64,000 bases of DNA from Cryptomeria japonica (taxonomy: Eukaryota > Streptophyta > Pinopsida > Cupressales > Cupressaceae): contig NC_081407.1 of assembly GCF_030272615.1 (NCBI RefSeq), forward strand, positions 150,533,744 through 150,597,743. Reading direction: 5' to 3'. The notes below the pieces were generated by a model. The model was not told the origin of the DNA. It did not search any database and saw only the letters and a list, made by a program, of their open reading frames with translations. This document shows positions 47,340 to 59,640 of this stretch, one piece after another (positions within the stretch are counted from its first letter, which is position 1; each line of letters begins with the position of its first letter). The translations under genes and the position numbers were made by a program.

Positions 47340-47889
47340 CCCCCCTTTTGGAGAAATAAATGAACTTTATAAAAATTAAATACTTATGTTTCCAAGCACC
47401 CAAGTGATAAATATAAAGTTTAATAATTTAAATAAATATTTAAGAGTGAGTTATGATTAATTATTATAACTTAGGCATTTAATCAATTTTTTTCCATCTG
47501 GTCCACAAAAACATTGTCGAAGCATTGAATCGCAAAACTATTTTGGACTGAAACCAACAATAAAGAATTATAATAAAGGCCATTATGGTGACTTTCCAAA
47601 AATAGCAATAGGCTCCTTAAAAAGTGGAGGATGGACCAAGTGTCCAAAAATTCTTGTAAAAGTGTCATCTTGAAGTATGTTGATAACATAGCTCAATGTC
47701 ATGATTAAAAACTTGAAATATGCTAAGCAAAAAATCCTCTAACTATGGAGCTCCCTAAAAACTCAGTTAGCCTATGGTAACCTGCTAAACAAGTTAATAG
47801 TTGACAAAGATAACTAGGCACAAGAAGGGAGCATTATAGTCCTCTCTCCCTTTGTCCCCAAGAAATTGCAATTAAGAATGTTGTAAGAT

Positions 47890-49124
47890 CTACTCACTCT
47901 CCAAGTAGCATCCTCCACTAGAAAAAATTTCCACTTCACTAGATATTCTCTTATCTAGTTTTTCTTTGTCGAGTATGATCTTTGGTATCAATATAGCATC
48001 TAGACTTAGTATAAGATTTTCTTCCTCGTCCAATGATGGCAACTCAGAAGAGGGAGCCATGTTACACCCAACTACATTTTTAAGGTGAGACATGAAAAAC
48101 ATTAGGTACTCTTCTATCCATCAATAATTCTATCTTATAAGCCCCCTCTTCAATCCTCTTGGAGATCCTAAAAGGGTTGTAAAACCATGGTTTAAGTTTC
48201 TCCAACCCACTCTTCTTGAGAATGGACTATCTGTAGCACTGCAACCTCAAGTAAACCATGTCATTGATCTCGAAAGTATATTTTGTTTGATGTTGATCAA
48301 TAAATAACTTCTACTAGTTTTGTGCCAATTGCACATTTTCCTTCAAATATTTCATGATATCCTAACTTTTTCTATAACAATTTATTAGCCTTAGGCACTC
48401 TATTATCCCCAAATATGAAATCAAAGAAGGTTAGAGCTTCATGCCTGTACAAATCCATAAATGGTGACATCTTAATAGATATGTGGTAAGAAGAATTATA
48501 ACATTGCTCACTAAGGTGCGACCATCTCACTCATGCCTTTTGCTACCCTGAAATGTAGTTTTTAAGATACCCTTCCACCTATTTATTCACAATTTCAATT
48601 TGTCCATTTTTTGTTAGAATTACAGTTGGCGTTGCACCGAAAGATCAACCTGTTAAGGCCCGATACAACCACTAGACATATAGAATCCATAGGAGATAGT
48701 TAAGCCATTTCAAAAACCCAAGTGTTGCACTACACAATACAAGAAGACCAAGGGTGCACACCTTGCAACAATCCCCCCCAACACAAATGTGGGGGTTTGA
48801 ACCTGTGATCCATACCACTTGTTAGAAGTATGGTTGCTATTGCACCAAAAGATCGACCTGTTAATGCCTGATACAACAACTAGACTTATAGAATCCACAG
48901 AAGGTGGTTAAGCCATGTCACAAACCCAAGTGTTGTGTTTCACAACACAAGGAGACCAAGGGTGCACACCTTGCAACATTTTTGCGGGTGGTAGATAGTA
49001 CTAAGAGTAAGCTCAGTTCTACTCAATCTAATTTTTTTCTAGCAAAATAAGTTGAAGAAAACCTATTGTCCCTGTCACTGACTATGTTCTTGGGCATCCC
49101 ATGTAACCTCAACAACACCCTAAA
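47890..49124 (-). pseudogene. Chromovirus (Ty3/gypsy) integrase and chromodomain remnant
   Basis: Integrase inserts element DNA. The chromodomain at its end steers insertion to chromatin. Minus-strand pieces in order are FRVLLRLHGMPKNIVSDRDN (about 49122-49060, split by a stop-prone stretch), then WSHLSEQCYNSSYHISIKMSP (about 48535-48470) and VYLRLQCYR with LKKSGLEKLKPWFYNPF (about 48265-48160). FHVSPKNVVG-like and PSLDEEENLILSLDAIL (about 48100-47985) match the integrase end and chromodomain start. Stops and frameshifts abound. A SINE-like repeat interrupts it at about 48613-48985, and Copia B is inserted at 49125. Confidence 0.75.
48613..48985 (-). mobile_element. SINE-like tRNA-derived repeat, partly duplicated
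   Basis: Two direct units, offset about 206 bp, begin TTGTTAGAA and contain GACCTGTTAA and ACTAGACATATAGAATCCA. On the minus strand, the second unit holds TGGTGCAATAG (plus 48837-48847), which fits the pol III A box. GGTTCAAACCC (plus 48793-48803) fits the B box. Spacing (about 34 bases between) suits a tRNA-like promoter. The first unit keeps the A-box part only. No poly-A tail or target repeat was resolved. Confidence 0.45.
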
Positions 49125-50021
49125 TGTTGGGAAAATGGTGTCTCGACCTTGCATTTACATAAGGTTACTATTTATAATAAGTTTTTGTTTGAGCACGAAA
49201 TGGTGCTAAATTCTTCCCAAAGCTTTGGATTGTCTAGATAAGTATGCCGATAAATTTTTGTCCCAAGATCATAGCTAGTTTTGAAGATATTAAAGGTTCC
49301 ATTTTTGGAGGGTGCGATGAAATATTTAAAATTAATTTTGAGGACTTTATACCCTCCTAAATGCACTGAAAAGTGGGCATAACTAGCATAGCAGGTTACA
49401 AGGTGATAGAGGACTTCACGAGCTTTCTGACGTATCAAATGGTTCGTCAATTGGGCACCCGATTTGCAAGTTATGACTTTCATAAGTTTGGACTCCTGAA
49501 ATAGGAAATATAAAATGCATCAGACAAATAAATGAGTTGTAAAAGGGAGGGACATGTGTTGATGTGTGTCTTGACATGTCATAGGGCATCTAGATTGGAG
49601 ATAAGGTTGGCTCTACTTTATTGGGTGGTTTTAGCCCATGGTTTTGTAATAGCATTTGACGGTTTCTTGTATTGTATCTCCTATATATGAGGTGCGTGAG
49701 ATAGAGGTTGTGTGTAAGAGTCTCATGCCTATTGAATTACTTCTAAATCTTTGATTAGTGGTACTCCTATGAAAATATTTCTCTGAAAGTATATTGTAAT
49801 TTGTTATTGATTGTTGAATAATATATTGAGCTACTTTTAGAGTGTGGGGTTTTTCTCCCGAAAGGGTTTTCCCCACGTAAATCATTGTGTAGTGGTATGC
49901 ATGATATTATGTCTATAACTATTAAGTTTTTTGTAACTATTGTAACAATCTGTAAAAAAATTGCATTACCTTCCTCTCAAGGTTAGTGTAGGAAGTTGTT
50001 TCGCTACTTAACTTCCTCACA
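49125..50021 (+). mobile_element. 5' LTR of Copia B
   Basis: TGTTGGGAAAATGG...CCTCACA, 897 bp. It carries the CCCGAAAGGGTTTTCCCCAC block (about 49858-49877) usual in Copia R-U5. The first 530 bp align with the 3' LTR at 61012. Confidence 0.88.
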
Positions 50022-50023
50022 AG

Positions 50024-50037
50024 TGGTATTAGAGCCT
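50024..50037 (+). other. Primer-binding site of Copia B (initiator Met tRNA)
   Basis: TGGTATTAGAGCCT, one base from the usual TGGTATCAGAGCC, two bases after the LTR. Confidence 0.85.
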
Positions 50038-50144
50038 GATCATCTTTGGTTTCAGTTGTGGTCGTTGGGTTTTTTGAACTAATCCAAATTTGAGTGGGAG
50101 CTTGTGCAAAAGATACTTTTTGATCTTGTTGCATGAATTTTTGG

Positions 50145-51398
50145 ATGGCAAGTTCATCAGGAAGAATAGAGATGGAGAAATTTAATGGAATTAATTTTGA
50201 GATGTGGAATCTAAAGATGGAAGATCTGCTAATAGATCGAGATATGTGGAATGTTGTTGATGCGGATGTCTCAAGAACTGCATATCCTACTGTGGCTGCT
50301 CAGTATGATGTTATGGATAGAAAATCCAAGGGTCTAATAAGATTATGCCTAAAAGACTCTATTTTAATCAATGTCCATGAAGGGAACTCTGCAAAGAAAT
50401 TATGGACTAAGCTTGGTGAAATGTATCAAGCGAAATCTTTATTGAATCAAATTTTCTTAAGGAAGAAATTGTATTTTTTAAGAATGAAAGAGGCTAGACG
50501 AGTTACAGACCACTTGGAAGCATTTAATATGTTGGTGGCTCAATTGGTATTTGTTGGTGTTGAGATGGATGAAGACGAAAAAGGTCAGATCTTGCTTTGT
50601 TCTTTGTCTAATTTGTGGGATTCTCTTGTTATGGCTATCGCTAGTACTTTTGTTGTTTTGAAGTTTGAAGATGTGATGAGTACCCTACTTGGTGAAGAGA
50701 TGCAGAGGAAGGTATCCATCAATTTGAAAGAAGCCCTAACTGTTCGTGGAAGATCTAAGGAAAAAGGCAAGAAGAATGAGAAGCACAATAAGTCCAAATC
50801 CAGAGGGAGATCAAAATATCCTAGAAAGTCCAAAGTCATTTGTTGGAATTGCGATAATTCAGGTCACATCCGTAAGGACTGCAAAGAAGAAAAGAAGAAT
50901 AAAAATAAGTTTAATTTTGATTCTGAGTTCGAGAAGGAAGATGGTGATGCATTCATTGTAGCTTTCACTACTCATGCAAGTAATTATGCATGGTTGATTG
51001 ACTCAAGTACATCTTTTCATATGACTTCCAATAGAGATTGGTTTTCTGAATATGAAGAATTTAATGGAGGTAAGGTGTACTTGGGTGATAATTCACATTT
51101 ATATATTGTTGGTCGTGGTAAAGTTAGAATTGGGTTTCCTAATGGTAGAATAAAAAGGATTAGTGGTGTGTTGCATATCCCTGGTTTAAAACAAAATTTA
51201 TTATGTATGAGCAAACTAATAGATGTGGGTGTGCAGGTAGTCTTTTATGATGCAGGATGTAAGATGATTAAGGGTACTATGTTGATTGCTAGAGGTGTCA
51301 GGTTCAACACTGTGTATAAGCTAGAGGCATACATTGTTGAGTGTAATAGCACTTATGTAAAAATTAAATCTACACAGATACTTCATTGGAAGATTTGA
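50145..51398 (+). pseudogene. Copia B gag and protease region
   Basis: Gag forms the virus-like particle and protease cuts the polyprotein. The open frame from MASSSGRIEMEKFNGINFEM (an in-frame Met also exists at 50133) carries the UBN2/gag helical part. A zinc knuckle CWNCDNSGHIRKDC (about 50843-50884) is C-x2-C-x4-H-x4-C complete. Then the protease with WLIDSSTSFHMT (about 50992-51030), where the usual active site is D-S-G-A-S. Here it is D-S-S-T-S, so protease activity is doubtful. LGDNSHLYIVGRGKV and GVLHIPGLKQNLLCMSKL follow. The frame ends at TGA 51396, where the family continues into integrase. Confidence 0.82.
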
Positions 51399-51815
51399 GG
51401 GTTTCACCTTCAGCGGATGGACATAGCTTTTAGGTACCTAAGGGTGTTCTTTCTTCTGAAGCAAATTTACCTGCAAAGAAGACTATGTTATGACACCAGA
51501 GACTTGGCCACATTGGAGAAAAGGGTCTAAGGACCTTGAAAAATAAAAGCATTGTTGAAGGTTTGAGTGATTGTAATCGTGACTTTGATTTATGTGAGCA
51601 TTGCATTTATGGAAAACAAAACCGCGTTCAGTTTTACTCGAGTTCTCATAAATCTTGTGATGTTTTGGATCTCATTCATTCTAATGTGTCTGGTCCTATA
51701 GATGTTTCTTCCATTGGAAAATCCACATATTATGCTTCATTTATTGATGATTTTAATAGAAGGACATGCCTGTATACTTTCTAAAAATTAAATCTGAAGT
51801 TTTCATTCATTTTTA
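51399..51815 (+). pseudogene. Copia B integrase, N-terminal part
   Basis: In a shifted frame: HQRLGHIGEKGLRTLKNKS with a TGA replacing the usual Trp codon (51493-51495), then LCEHCIYGKQNRVQF (zinc-binding H-H-C-C region). LDLIHSNVSGP begins the catalytic core, with STYYASFIDDFNRRT after it. The frame is cut by the short LTR element at about 51816. Confidence 0.8.
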
Positions 51816-51816
51816 T

Positions 51817-52139
51817 TGGAGTTGAGGAAAAATCAACTCTACAGCTCCCAAGATCACCTACATGCAAACCTGACACAGAAGGAGAGAAACAAAAAAGCTA
51901 TGGAGGCCAGAATTCAAAGATCCAGAAAAGAGGAGTCATATTGATTGTGCAACAAAAATGCAATTCAATAATTACAATTGTTAATGAAAATACAAAGACA
52001 GAATCCTTATAAAAGGATACTCGAAACCCTAAAGGAGAAAACCCTAAAGAATTATAAGATTCCTCAGTTTAGCTTAAGCATGGAGTATAATAGACTAATA
52101 ATTAAACAAATAATTATTAGCTAATAAAAGATAACTCCA
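51817..52139 (-). repeat. LTR (3' in element orientation) of the short element
   Basis: 323 bp, TGGAGTT...AACTCCA. Inverted ends of 7-8 bp. Confidence 0.75.
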
Positions 52140-53445
52140 ACGCCCCCCCTTAAGATGAATTTAGGGAGTAGCTAAAAAACAACTAAGGACTAAAAAAGCA
52201 TGTAAAAAATGTAGGAAAGCAACAATGGGTCCCAACAACTAGGCCTGATGAGGTACCCAGGTACAATTAAATATTTGTAAAGTGGAGAAAAAGGAAAAAA
52301 CCATGTGGGAAAAAAAAACCTCTCCAAGAAGAGATGAAAGCTCAAGTGAAGGACTAAGAAGCCTCCAAACAAGAGTGTTCCAAAAGATAGGAAAAAGAAG
52401 AAGAGAATGAAGAACACCATTGAAGCATGAAATAGCTGCAAACACTGTCAAAGAGTAACTATTGATCTGAAGAACCTCCACTAAAATAGAACATGACTAG
52501 GTAGAGAAGACCGTAATTTGCATGAGTGTCCTCAAATGACACTACTTGAATCAGATGGCAAACAAAGACAAACAACTGAACTCGAATATACAGATGGCAT
52601 GAAACACCAAATCTTGAAGAGTTGATCAATTGAACCAAGGAAGCATTAGAACCAATAGGACAAACCTCCCCATAATGCTGAAAAGGGAGAGGGACAGGTA
52701 CACTGAAAAGAACGGCCAACAAGAACTGCATGACGAAGAACCAAGAACTTTGAAGGTGCGGAGAAAGTACAAAGTGTCATGGAAGGAACACTCACTTACA
52801 CACATCATGAGGCTAATATCATGGAAGGAACGCTCACTTGACAAAGGTAGATGGAAAACAAAAGGAAAACATCAACCTCCCATGGTACTTTATAAGTAGT
52901 TCATGTACAATAAGGCACAATATGTGCAAGATCCCAAGTATACAATGCATGGTGGCACTTTATCTCAGTGCGTGTGCATAGATAAAATGCTACAATGATA
53001 AGAAGAGACAAAAGACTAGAAACAGAAAGAACAACAAAAAATGAGACATCCTACTCAAAGAAAGAGATATCGGGGCCTGAAACATCCAAGATATTCACCA
53101 GAGTGCTTAAAAGCAAAAAAATGAATAAAATATACCTGGAGTAGAATCTGGAAATAAAACTCATATGAATGGAAAGAACATAGAACAAGTTTTCCAACGA
53201 TATAAAGTTTTCAAAAAACAGAGTTCGGATGCTCAAGTTATGTCTCCCGGAGTGCAAAAAAAAACCTCTAGCTTTGACAGCAAAAAAGGCTATCAAAAAA
53301 TAAAAATAAAAAGTTCAAACCTCTAGATCTGGATAGAGCTCAAAAAGAGCTTTTCGATGATATAAGGTTTTTGAAAAAATGCCTCCATATGACCAAGTTA
53401 CAGCCAAAAGGAAAACAAAACCCTCTTGTAGGGCATAAAGAGGGT

Positions 53446-53448
<3 letters not shown>

Positions 53449-53502
<54 letters not shown>
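53449..53502. repeat. (AT)n microsatellite
   Basis: 27 AT units, followed by a T-rich run to about 53526. It lies inside the short LTR element. Confidence 0.95.
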
Positions 53503-53506
<4 letters not shown>

Positions 53507-53840
53507 TTTTTTTTATTTTTTTTTTTAACGAAAATTTTCTGACGCATTTGCAGGTATAGCCATACAGATTTTCATGCTTCGAAAAATGTGCCAATAAAAA
53601 TCATGCCCTGGATGCCCCTGTCACCGAAAATAGGCAAATTATATATCAAAATTCATGGAATCAACCTTCTGAATTCAACTATGAGGTCCTTTTGGCACTA
53701 AAATGTACCAAAAAATTAGATACCCCAGAAATGGAAAAACACAACTACACAAACCCCGAATACACAGATCTGAAGAACAAGGCCCAAAAACTCTCATGAA
53801 GAGAATAGGGGCATGCAGATTTGGAGCTCTACTACCATAT

Positions 53841-54162
53841 TGGAGTTGAGGAAAAATCAACTCTACAGCTCCCAAAGATCACCTGCATGCAAACCTGTCA
53901 CAGAAGGAGAGAAGCAAAAAAGCTACGGAGGCCAGAATTCAAAGATCTAAAAAAGAGGAGTCATATTGATTGTGCAAGAAGAATGCAATTCAATAATTAC
54001 AATTGTTAATGAAAATACAAAGAGAATCCTTATAAAAGGATACTCGAAACCCTAAAGGAAAAAACCCTAAAGAATTATAAGATTCCTAAGTTTAGCTTAA
54101 GCATGGGGTATAATAGACTAATGATTAAATAAATGATTATTAGCTAATAAAAGATAACTCCA
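53841..54162 (-). repeat. LTR (5' in element orientation) of the short element
   Basis: 322 bp, matching 51817-52139 with about 15 substitutions and two small indels. Confidence 0.75.
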
Positions 54163-54163
54163 A

Positions 54164-54932
54164 CATTTTTAAAGAATTTAAAGCAATGGTTGAGTTGCAA
54201 ACTAGAAAGAAAATTAAATATTTTGAGGATTGATAATGGCAGTGAATTTTGCTCTAATGATTTTGATAGATTATGTAAACACTGTGGCATTAATAAACAT
54301 AAGATAACTCTTTATTCTCCTTAGCAAAATGGAGTTGCAGAAAGAATGAACAAGACACTGATGGAGAAGGGTAGGAGTATGTTGAGTGGTGTTGTTTAGA
54401 ACAAAAGTTTTGGGTTGAAGTTGTTGTTGTTGCTTGCTACTTGATTAATAAGTCTTCTACATCAACTCTTGTTGACAAAACGCGTACGAAAGCATGGTCG
54501 GGTCACAAACCTTCATTGAGACATCTTAGAGTTTTTTGTTGTGAGGCATATGCACATGTGCCAAAGGAGAAGTGAACAAAGTTGGAGAACAAGGTTGTGA
54601 AATGTATCTTCATTGGTTACAGTTATGGTGTGAAAGGATACAAGCTTTGGGACCCTATTGTACAAAAGATAATTCATAGTAGAAGTGATATTTTTAGAGA
54701 AATTAAGTCTCCTTCTGTTATATTGCAGCTAGAACAGACCAAACAAGAAGATGTGATTCAATTCCCTTCTACGCTTGAAAGAGTTGAATCGAGACCACTT
54801 GATAGAAAAGAAGTTGAGGAGATCTCATCTAACTCTGAATCTTCAGAAGAGGAGGAAGAACATCCAACTCAGCTTGTTCAAAGGTCTTTAAGGTATAGAC
54901 AACCACCTGAAAGGTATTCACCTGATGATTAG
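54164..54932 (+). pseudogene. Copia B integrase, catalytic core to C-terminal part
   Basis: Continues after the insertion: IFKEFKAMVELQTRKKI, then IDNGSEFCSNDFDRLCK (second catalytic Asp kept) and NGVAERMNKTLMEKGRSML (catalytic Glu kept). A TAG before QNGVAERM (about 54322) stands where Gln is usual. The end, 54582-54932, is open: VVKCIFIGYSYGVKGYKLWDP, the usual Copia integrase C-terminal signature, then an acidic SSNSESSEEEEEH linker. Confidence 0.8.
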
Positions 54933-55800
54933 TGATGTATTTTTTCTTTCAATACTAATGTGGATGAACCTAGATCTATAAAAGAGGCATTAGGTATGAA
55001 TGATGCATAATCCTGGAAGATTGTTATGGAAGGAGAAATGACAACTTTGAAAAAGAATGATACATGGGATCTTGTACCATTGCCTGAAGGATGAAAACTT
55101 GTTGGTTGTAAATGGGTGTTCAAGAAAAAGATTGGTTTAGATGGAAGCATTTAGAAGTATAAAGCAAGGATAGTTGCAAAAGGCTACTCTTAGGTTAAGG
55201 GTGTTGATTATGGTGAGATATTTTCTCTTATTGCAAAAATGGCATCCATTAGATTTTTGTTTTCTATTGTCATTGCTTATGATTTAGAGGTTAAGCTAGA
55301 GCACTATGTGTTACCAAAAATTTGATACATATGTGTTGAGTTTGAGATTTGAATGTTTTGAATCAGATCATTATTTTTATTATAAATCTGATGGTGATAA
55401 TTTCCTGTACATTGCATTATATGTTTATAATATGTTATTCATTGGTAAAGAGAAAGACCTATGATTTCAGAACTAAAGTCTCAGCTTGCTGCTAAATTTG
55501 AAATGAAAGATCTTAGTGCAATGAAAAACATTCTTGGGATGGAAATTAGAAGAGACAGAATGAACAGAAAGCTATGGCTAGGCTAGAGTAAGTATGTGAA
55601 TTTCACTTTTACAGAGATTCAACATGCAGGATTGTAGGCCATTGTGCGTTCCCTTTATAGTTGAAACAAAATTATCCATTTCAGATTGTCATGTGTCTCC
55701 ATCAGAGATGGAAGGCATGAGAAGAGTTCCTTACCAAAGTGCAGTTGGAGGTTTGATGTATGCTATGGTATTGTTGACAGGTATTTTGATGCACTCACCA
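54933..55800 (+). pseudogene. Copia B reverse transcriptase, deleted and with altered active site
   Basis: The RVT_2-type domain begins EPRSIKEALGMNDA and continues KKNDTWDLVPLPEG, KLVGCKWVFKKKIGLDGSI, YKARIVAKGYS and ASIRFLFSI. Then about 45 residues of the family are missing near 55297-55316, including the first catalytic Asp block. The motif that should be YVDD is YVYN (55420-55431). LAAKFEMKDLSAMKNILGM and VPYQSAVGGLMYAM follow. Several stops. Not functional. Interrupted at about 55790-55800. Confidence 0.8.
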
Positions 55801-58189
55801 ACAGGCAGGTAGAACATGAATTCACATACCAACTCTCTTGAAAAGCAATCAAAATCAAGGATTGACAACTCCAAGGTCTCTGTAGTCGGGTCACGACAGT
55901 GTTGGGTAACTTAGTGGCTTGATGTGATTGTACCTATTAAGGGGCCTGTTGATTGATAGCATTCTGATTTATCTGCATAAGTTAGAAAACTAAACTAAAA
56001 CTAAGCTAACCAGAAAGAAAGAAATAACAAAAGAGGAAGGGAATGCAAGAAGATGATAAATATTCAACATTCATTCCATCTGACAATATCAACTAAATCT
56101 GGAATAAATTGGAACATAAACATACATCAACATGCGGATCAACAATTCAACACACTAACGAAGCTAGATTCAGAGGTTAAAATTACCAAACCACATTTGC
56201 ATCAACATTAATCACCACAGATTAATGATAAACAAACATGATTCTCTCCAAATTTAGGAAGTTAAATCAAACAAAAAGATATCAAATGTTCACCATATGA
56301 ATAGAAACAGCTAAAAGAAACAAGAAAATGAATTAAATTCATATATTCGCCTTTGAATGAGGACAATTATTCAACAGATTTGTCGCACTGAATGTCTTTT
56401 TTTTTTTTGCATCAAACTGCTTCTAGCTACACTAAGATGAAAAAAAATGCAATGGAAAAAGATCTGGAATGACCTTCAGCCAATTTCCAAAAATTCTTCA
56501 GCTCCTAAGTTATTCCTAATTGTAAAAAGTCTAATTTTTGAGTATCTAACCCCTTACAATGAGCTTTCAGCTCCAATTTATAGAAATTTGCCCAGAAAAA
56601 ATCACTTTGGAAACATTGGATCAAAACCCCCAATTTTTGCATGCAAGCACTCCAGAACAAAGGAATATTTCCCTTGAAACTCCAAAATCAACTGAATGCA
56701 GACAAGTCTCTAGAGTAGTAACTTTCATCTTGATGCTAAGTTCAGTTTTGGTTCAACTCCAGTTCGACTACATATTAAGTTCTCCAATCTTGGCAACTCT
56801 CCTTTTTGTGCTCCTAGTAAACTACAGTTCAATACTTACCCCACCTACACATTTAAAAGAATAATAATTAAACATTTAATTTATTTACATGTGTAACAAA
56901 AAATTATTTTATAAATTATCAATTCACAATTTTTAAATTAAAATTGAATTTAATTGTAAATTTCAATAAATAAAATAATTTAAACTTAATTAAATTTTAA
57001 AATAAATTAAAATTGAATAATACTCCGATTTCTCTTTTTCATGACCCCACCAAACTTTCCTTGGTCCACCAAATGTAGATTTTTCCAAAAGCAAAGGAAA
57101 CAATTAATTTACAAACAAAATCTTAAATTAACTACATTACTAAATAAATTCAAATTTATTAAAAGAATCCAAGTTTATTCTCATCTTGAAATGCCCCCCT
57201 TTCTTTTTTTTTTAAAGAGAAAAACATTGCATGATAAAACATTTTAGGAAAACGTTTCATAGAAGAACACAAGAAACATAGGAATCATGATTTAAGGTTA
57301 CAAATTTTTCCTTGTTTAATAAAATTTAACTTGTTTTTCACTCCGGGAATCATGTTACATTTTTTCTTTCACTTGTCCATGTGCTAGAAATTCGTTTTAC
57401 TTCATCTCTTTTCCATCTTGGGCGATTGATACTTAATTATTTTCTAGGGTATTCATTACTACTCTTTCACCATGCACCAATACCCCTCTGTAGTAACTTT
57501 GCCCATCCATGTTTACGATTTTGGGTTTTATCGTATTTAGGGGAAGAGCACTAATAGATAACATAGTAATTAATTGGTACATTTGTGCACAACTATTGGA
57601 ACATTTGTCTCATTTGTGCACCACTATTGGGACATTTGTCAACAAGTACTTGTGATTTTGATTTGACCTTTGTGTGCATAACTAATTCCACAACGTGCAT
57701 CATTACTACCCAGAAGCCAAGTCAATAGCTATCAGCAGTTGAGTCGCATACATACTTTCTGCTAGCATTCAAATCGAATCCTATTCTAATCTATTCCAGT
57801 TGCTTTCTGATGTCCAGACATTAATCGAACCACAAATAAATTCATGGTTGTTTCAATTGCAGAAACAAATACAAAGCTTTCTGTTCTTTGAAACCTGCCA
57901 TTGGGATTCTTCCTGAGAGGTTTGATTTTGTTCACTATGAGTTCAACGATTTCATGTTGCACATCATCTTTACATTTCCAAATTTAATAGTTGTTTTCTT
58001 CTCTTTTCTTTCATCGATGCACCTGACTATTTACTGCGTTTTCTCCCTCGTTGGAATATAGCGTCTCATCTCCTTCATGGCGCTAATGAGATAATGCATT
58101 TGAATTCAATAATGTGCACTTATGTATCGTGGATTCAAGCATCTCGGGCTTCCATACCAATGATGCCCGAATTAGTTGTGATGTTCATT

Positions 58190-59070
58190 ATTGCTTTTGG
58201 AGCCCCGAAACTACGGAGTTCCGAGCTTCGAGATATTGATTCCTCCTTACACCGAAGGTCGAAACTCTGGGCTGCCTCCATATTTTGATCACTCCATGAA
58301 TACCTTTCGCACGATATTGCTTGTATTTGCAACCTTCAACCTGGTATCGTACTTTTCTTCGTTCAAGATCGTATCCTATCTGCATTGTTTTGGACATACA
58401 TGTGCATCACAAAATGTTGTGGCCTCAGTTCTATCTTCCATTCATTCACTTTTACATCGAAATCTCCTTTCTGGTAATCAACTGCACCCTAAATCATACA
58501 TTGTTCGTTTACAAGGTGCTAGGGCAAACATACACAAATCCATGTATGTTCCTTCGATTTTGGTTTTGGCCCTCTCGAACATCAGAGTCTGAAGTCTTGA
58601 ACCTTCTATCCTTTCGCATGCTGCAGGATGAGCGACCCTGTGGTTCTGAACTCTCAGAGTCCAGAGTTTTGAGTGATTAGCTCCTCCACACCCTGAAGGT
58701 CCGGAGTTTCAGAGTTTCGAGGTAATGAGTTTTGGAATTTTTCTGATCTCGGGGCTCCGGGGTTCTAGACTTTCGGAAAGGTTTTTGTTGTTTCACTACC
58801 ACCTCGAGGACATGTGATTCCGAAGTTGCTCTTCTATTTCACTTTTACTCATTTTGGATTTTGCATTCATTATGATTTCGCGGTTTCAGACTTCCAGGGT
58901 TCGACATTTTACAGTATGGTTTCTCCGCACTCTCGAAATCCGAAGTTCTAGAGCCATTTTCCTTCTCTTCCATGTTTTAAGTTTCAGGATTTGCATCTTC
59001 TAGAGCCTTAATTTGCTCGAACCCTGTTTTCTTTAGAGCTTCAGAGTCCTTGATTCCCGAGCTCCAGTTG
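58190..59070. repeat. Degenerate subrepeat array, left
   Basis: Words of the type GGAGTTCCGAGCTTCGAG, GGTCCGGAGTTTCAGAGTTTCGAGG and GGGGCTCCGGGGTTCTAGA recur every 20-30 bp with heavy variation. ORFs at 58094-58680 are by-products. Confidence 0.65.
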
Positions 59071-59640
59071 CGTTTGAAGATTTTTTTTTATTAAAAACTT
59101 TTAAAACTTTATTCATTGTAAGACTAAGATTATTATTAATTCTAATTTCAAAATTCAATTTAAATTTTACATAACGTTTAATACTCTCAAAATCCAAATT
59201 CAATTTAAACAAGACTTGGATTTTCATAGAATTGAAAATTAATTTAAATTTTGTAATCATGATTAATATTTTATTGCAAATTTATTTTAAAAGTTTATTA
59301 AATTTAACTCTAAATATTAAAATCTATATCAAAACTTCTATTAATACTTAAGATGTTTAAATTTAAATAAAATTCAAATTTAAAACATTTTTAAATATTA
59401 ATTTAGATTTTAATTAATTTTAATATTTAATCTTAATTTCAATAAACTTTCAAAATTTATTGCTTCCAATTATTTATCGTTTTAGTAGTTTCTATTAATT
59501 TATTTTTTTATGTATATCAAAGGTTTTTTCAATTTTGTTTTTTTTATTTTTTAGCTTTTTACAATTTTTTGGATTTTTTGACGTTTTACAATTTTTATAG
59601 ATTTTGGGGTTTTTTTTATTTTTAGGATTTTTGTGGATCT
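59071..59640. other. AT-rich core between the two subrepeat arrays
   Basis: More than 80 % A+T by eye, full of TTTAAATTT-type words, no gene. Confidence 0.55.

Larger units (their letters stand above)
51816..54163 (-). mobile_element. Short non-autonomous LTR element (TRIM-like), minus orientation
   Basis: Two 322-323-bp direct repeats, 51817-52139 and 53841-54162, start TGGAGTT and end AACTCCA. The internal 1.7 kb has no pol domain. On the minus strand, ATA then TGGTAGTAGAGC (plus 53826-53837) follows the first LTR and resembles the initiator-Met primer site. AAGGGGGGGCG (plus 52141-52151) precedes the second LTR as a polypurine tract. CATTTTTA lies on both outer sides (just before TTGGAG and after CTCCAA), an 8-bp repeat where 5 bp is usual. 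LTRs differ by about 15 substitutions. Confidence 0.72.
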
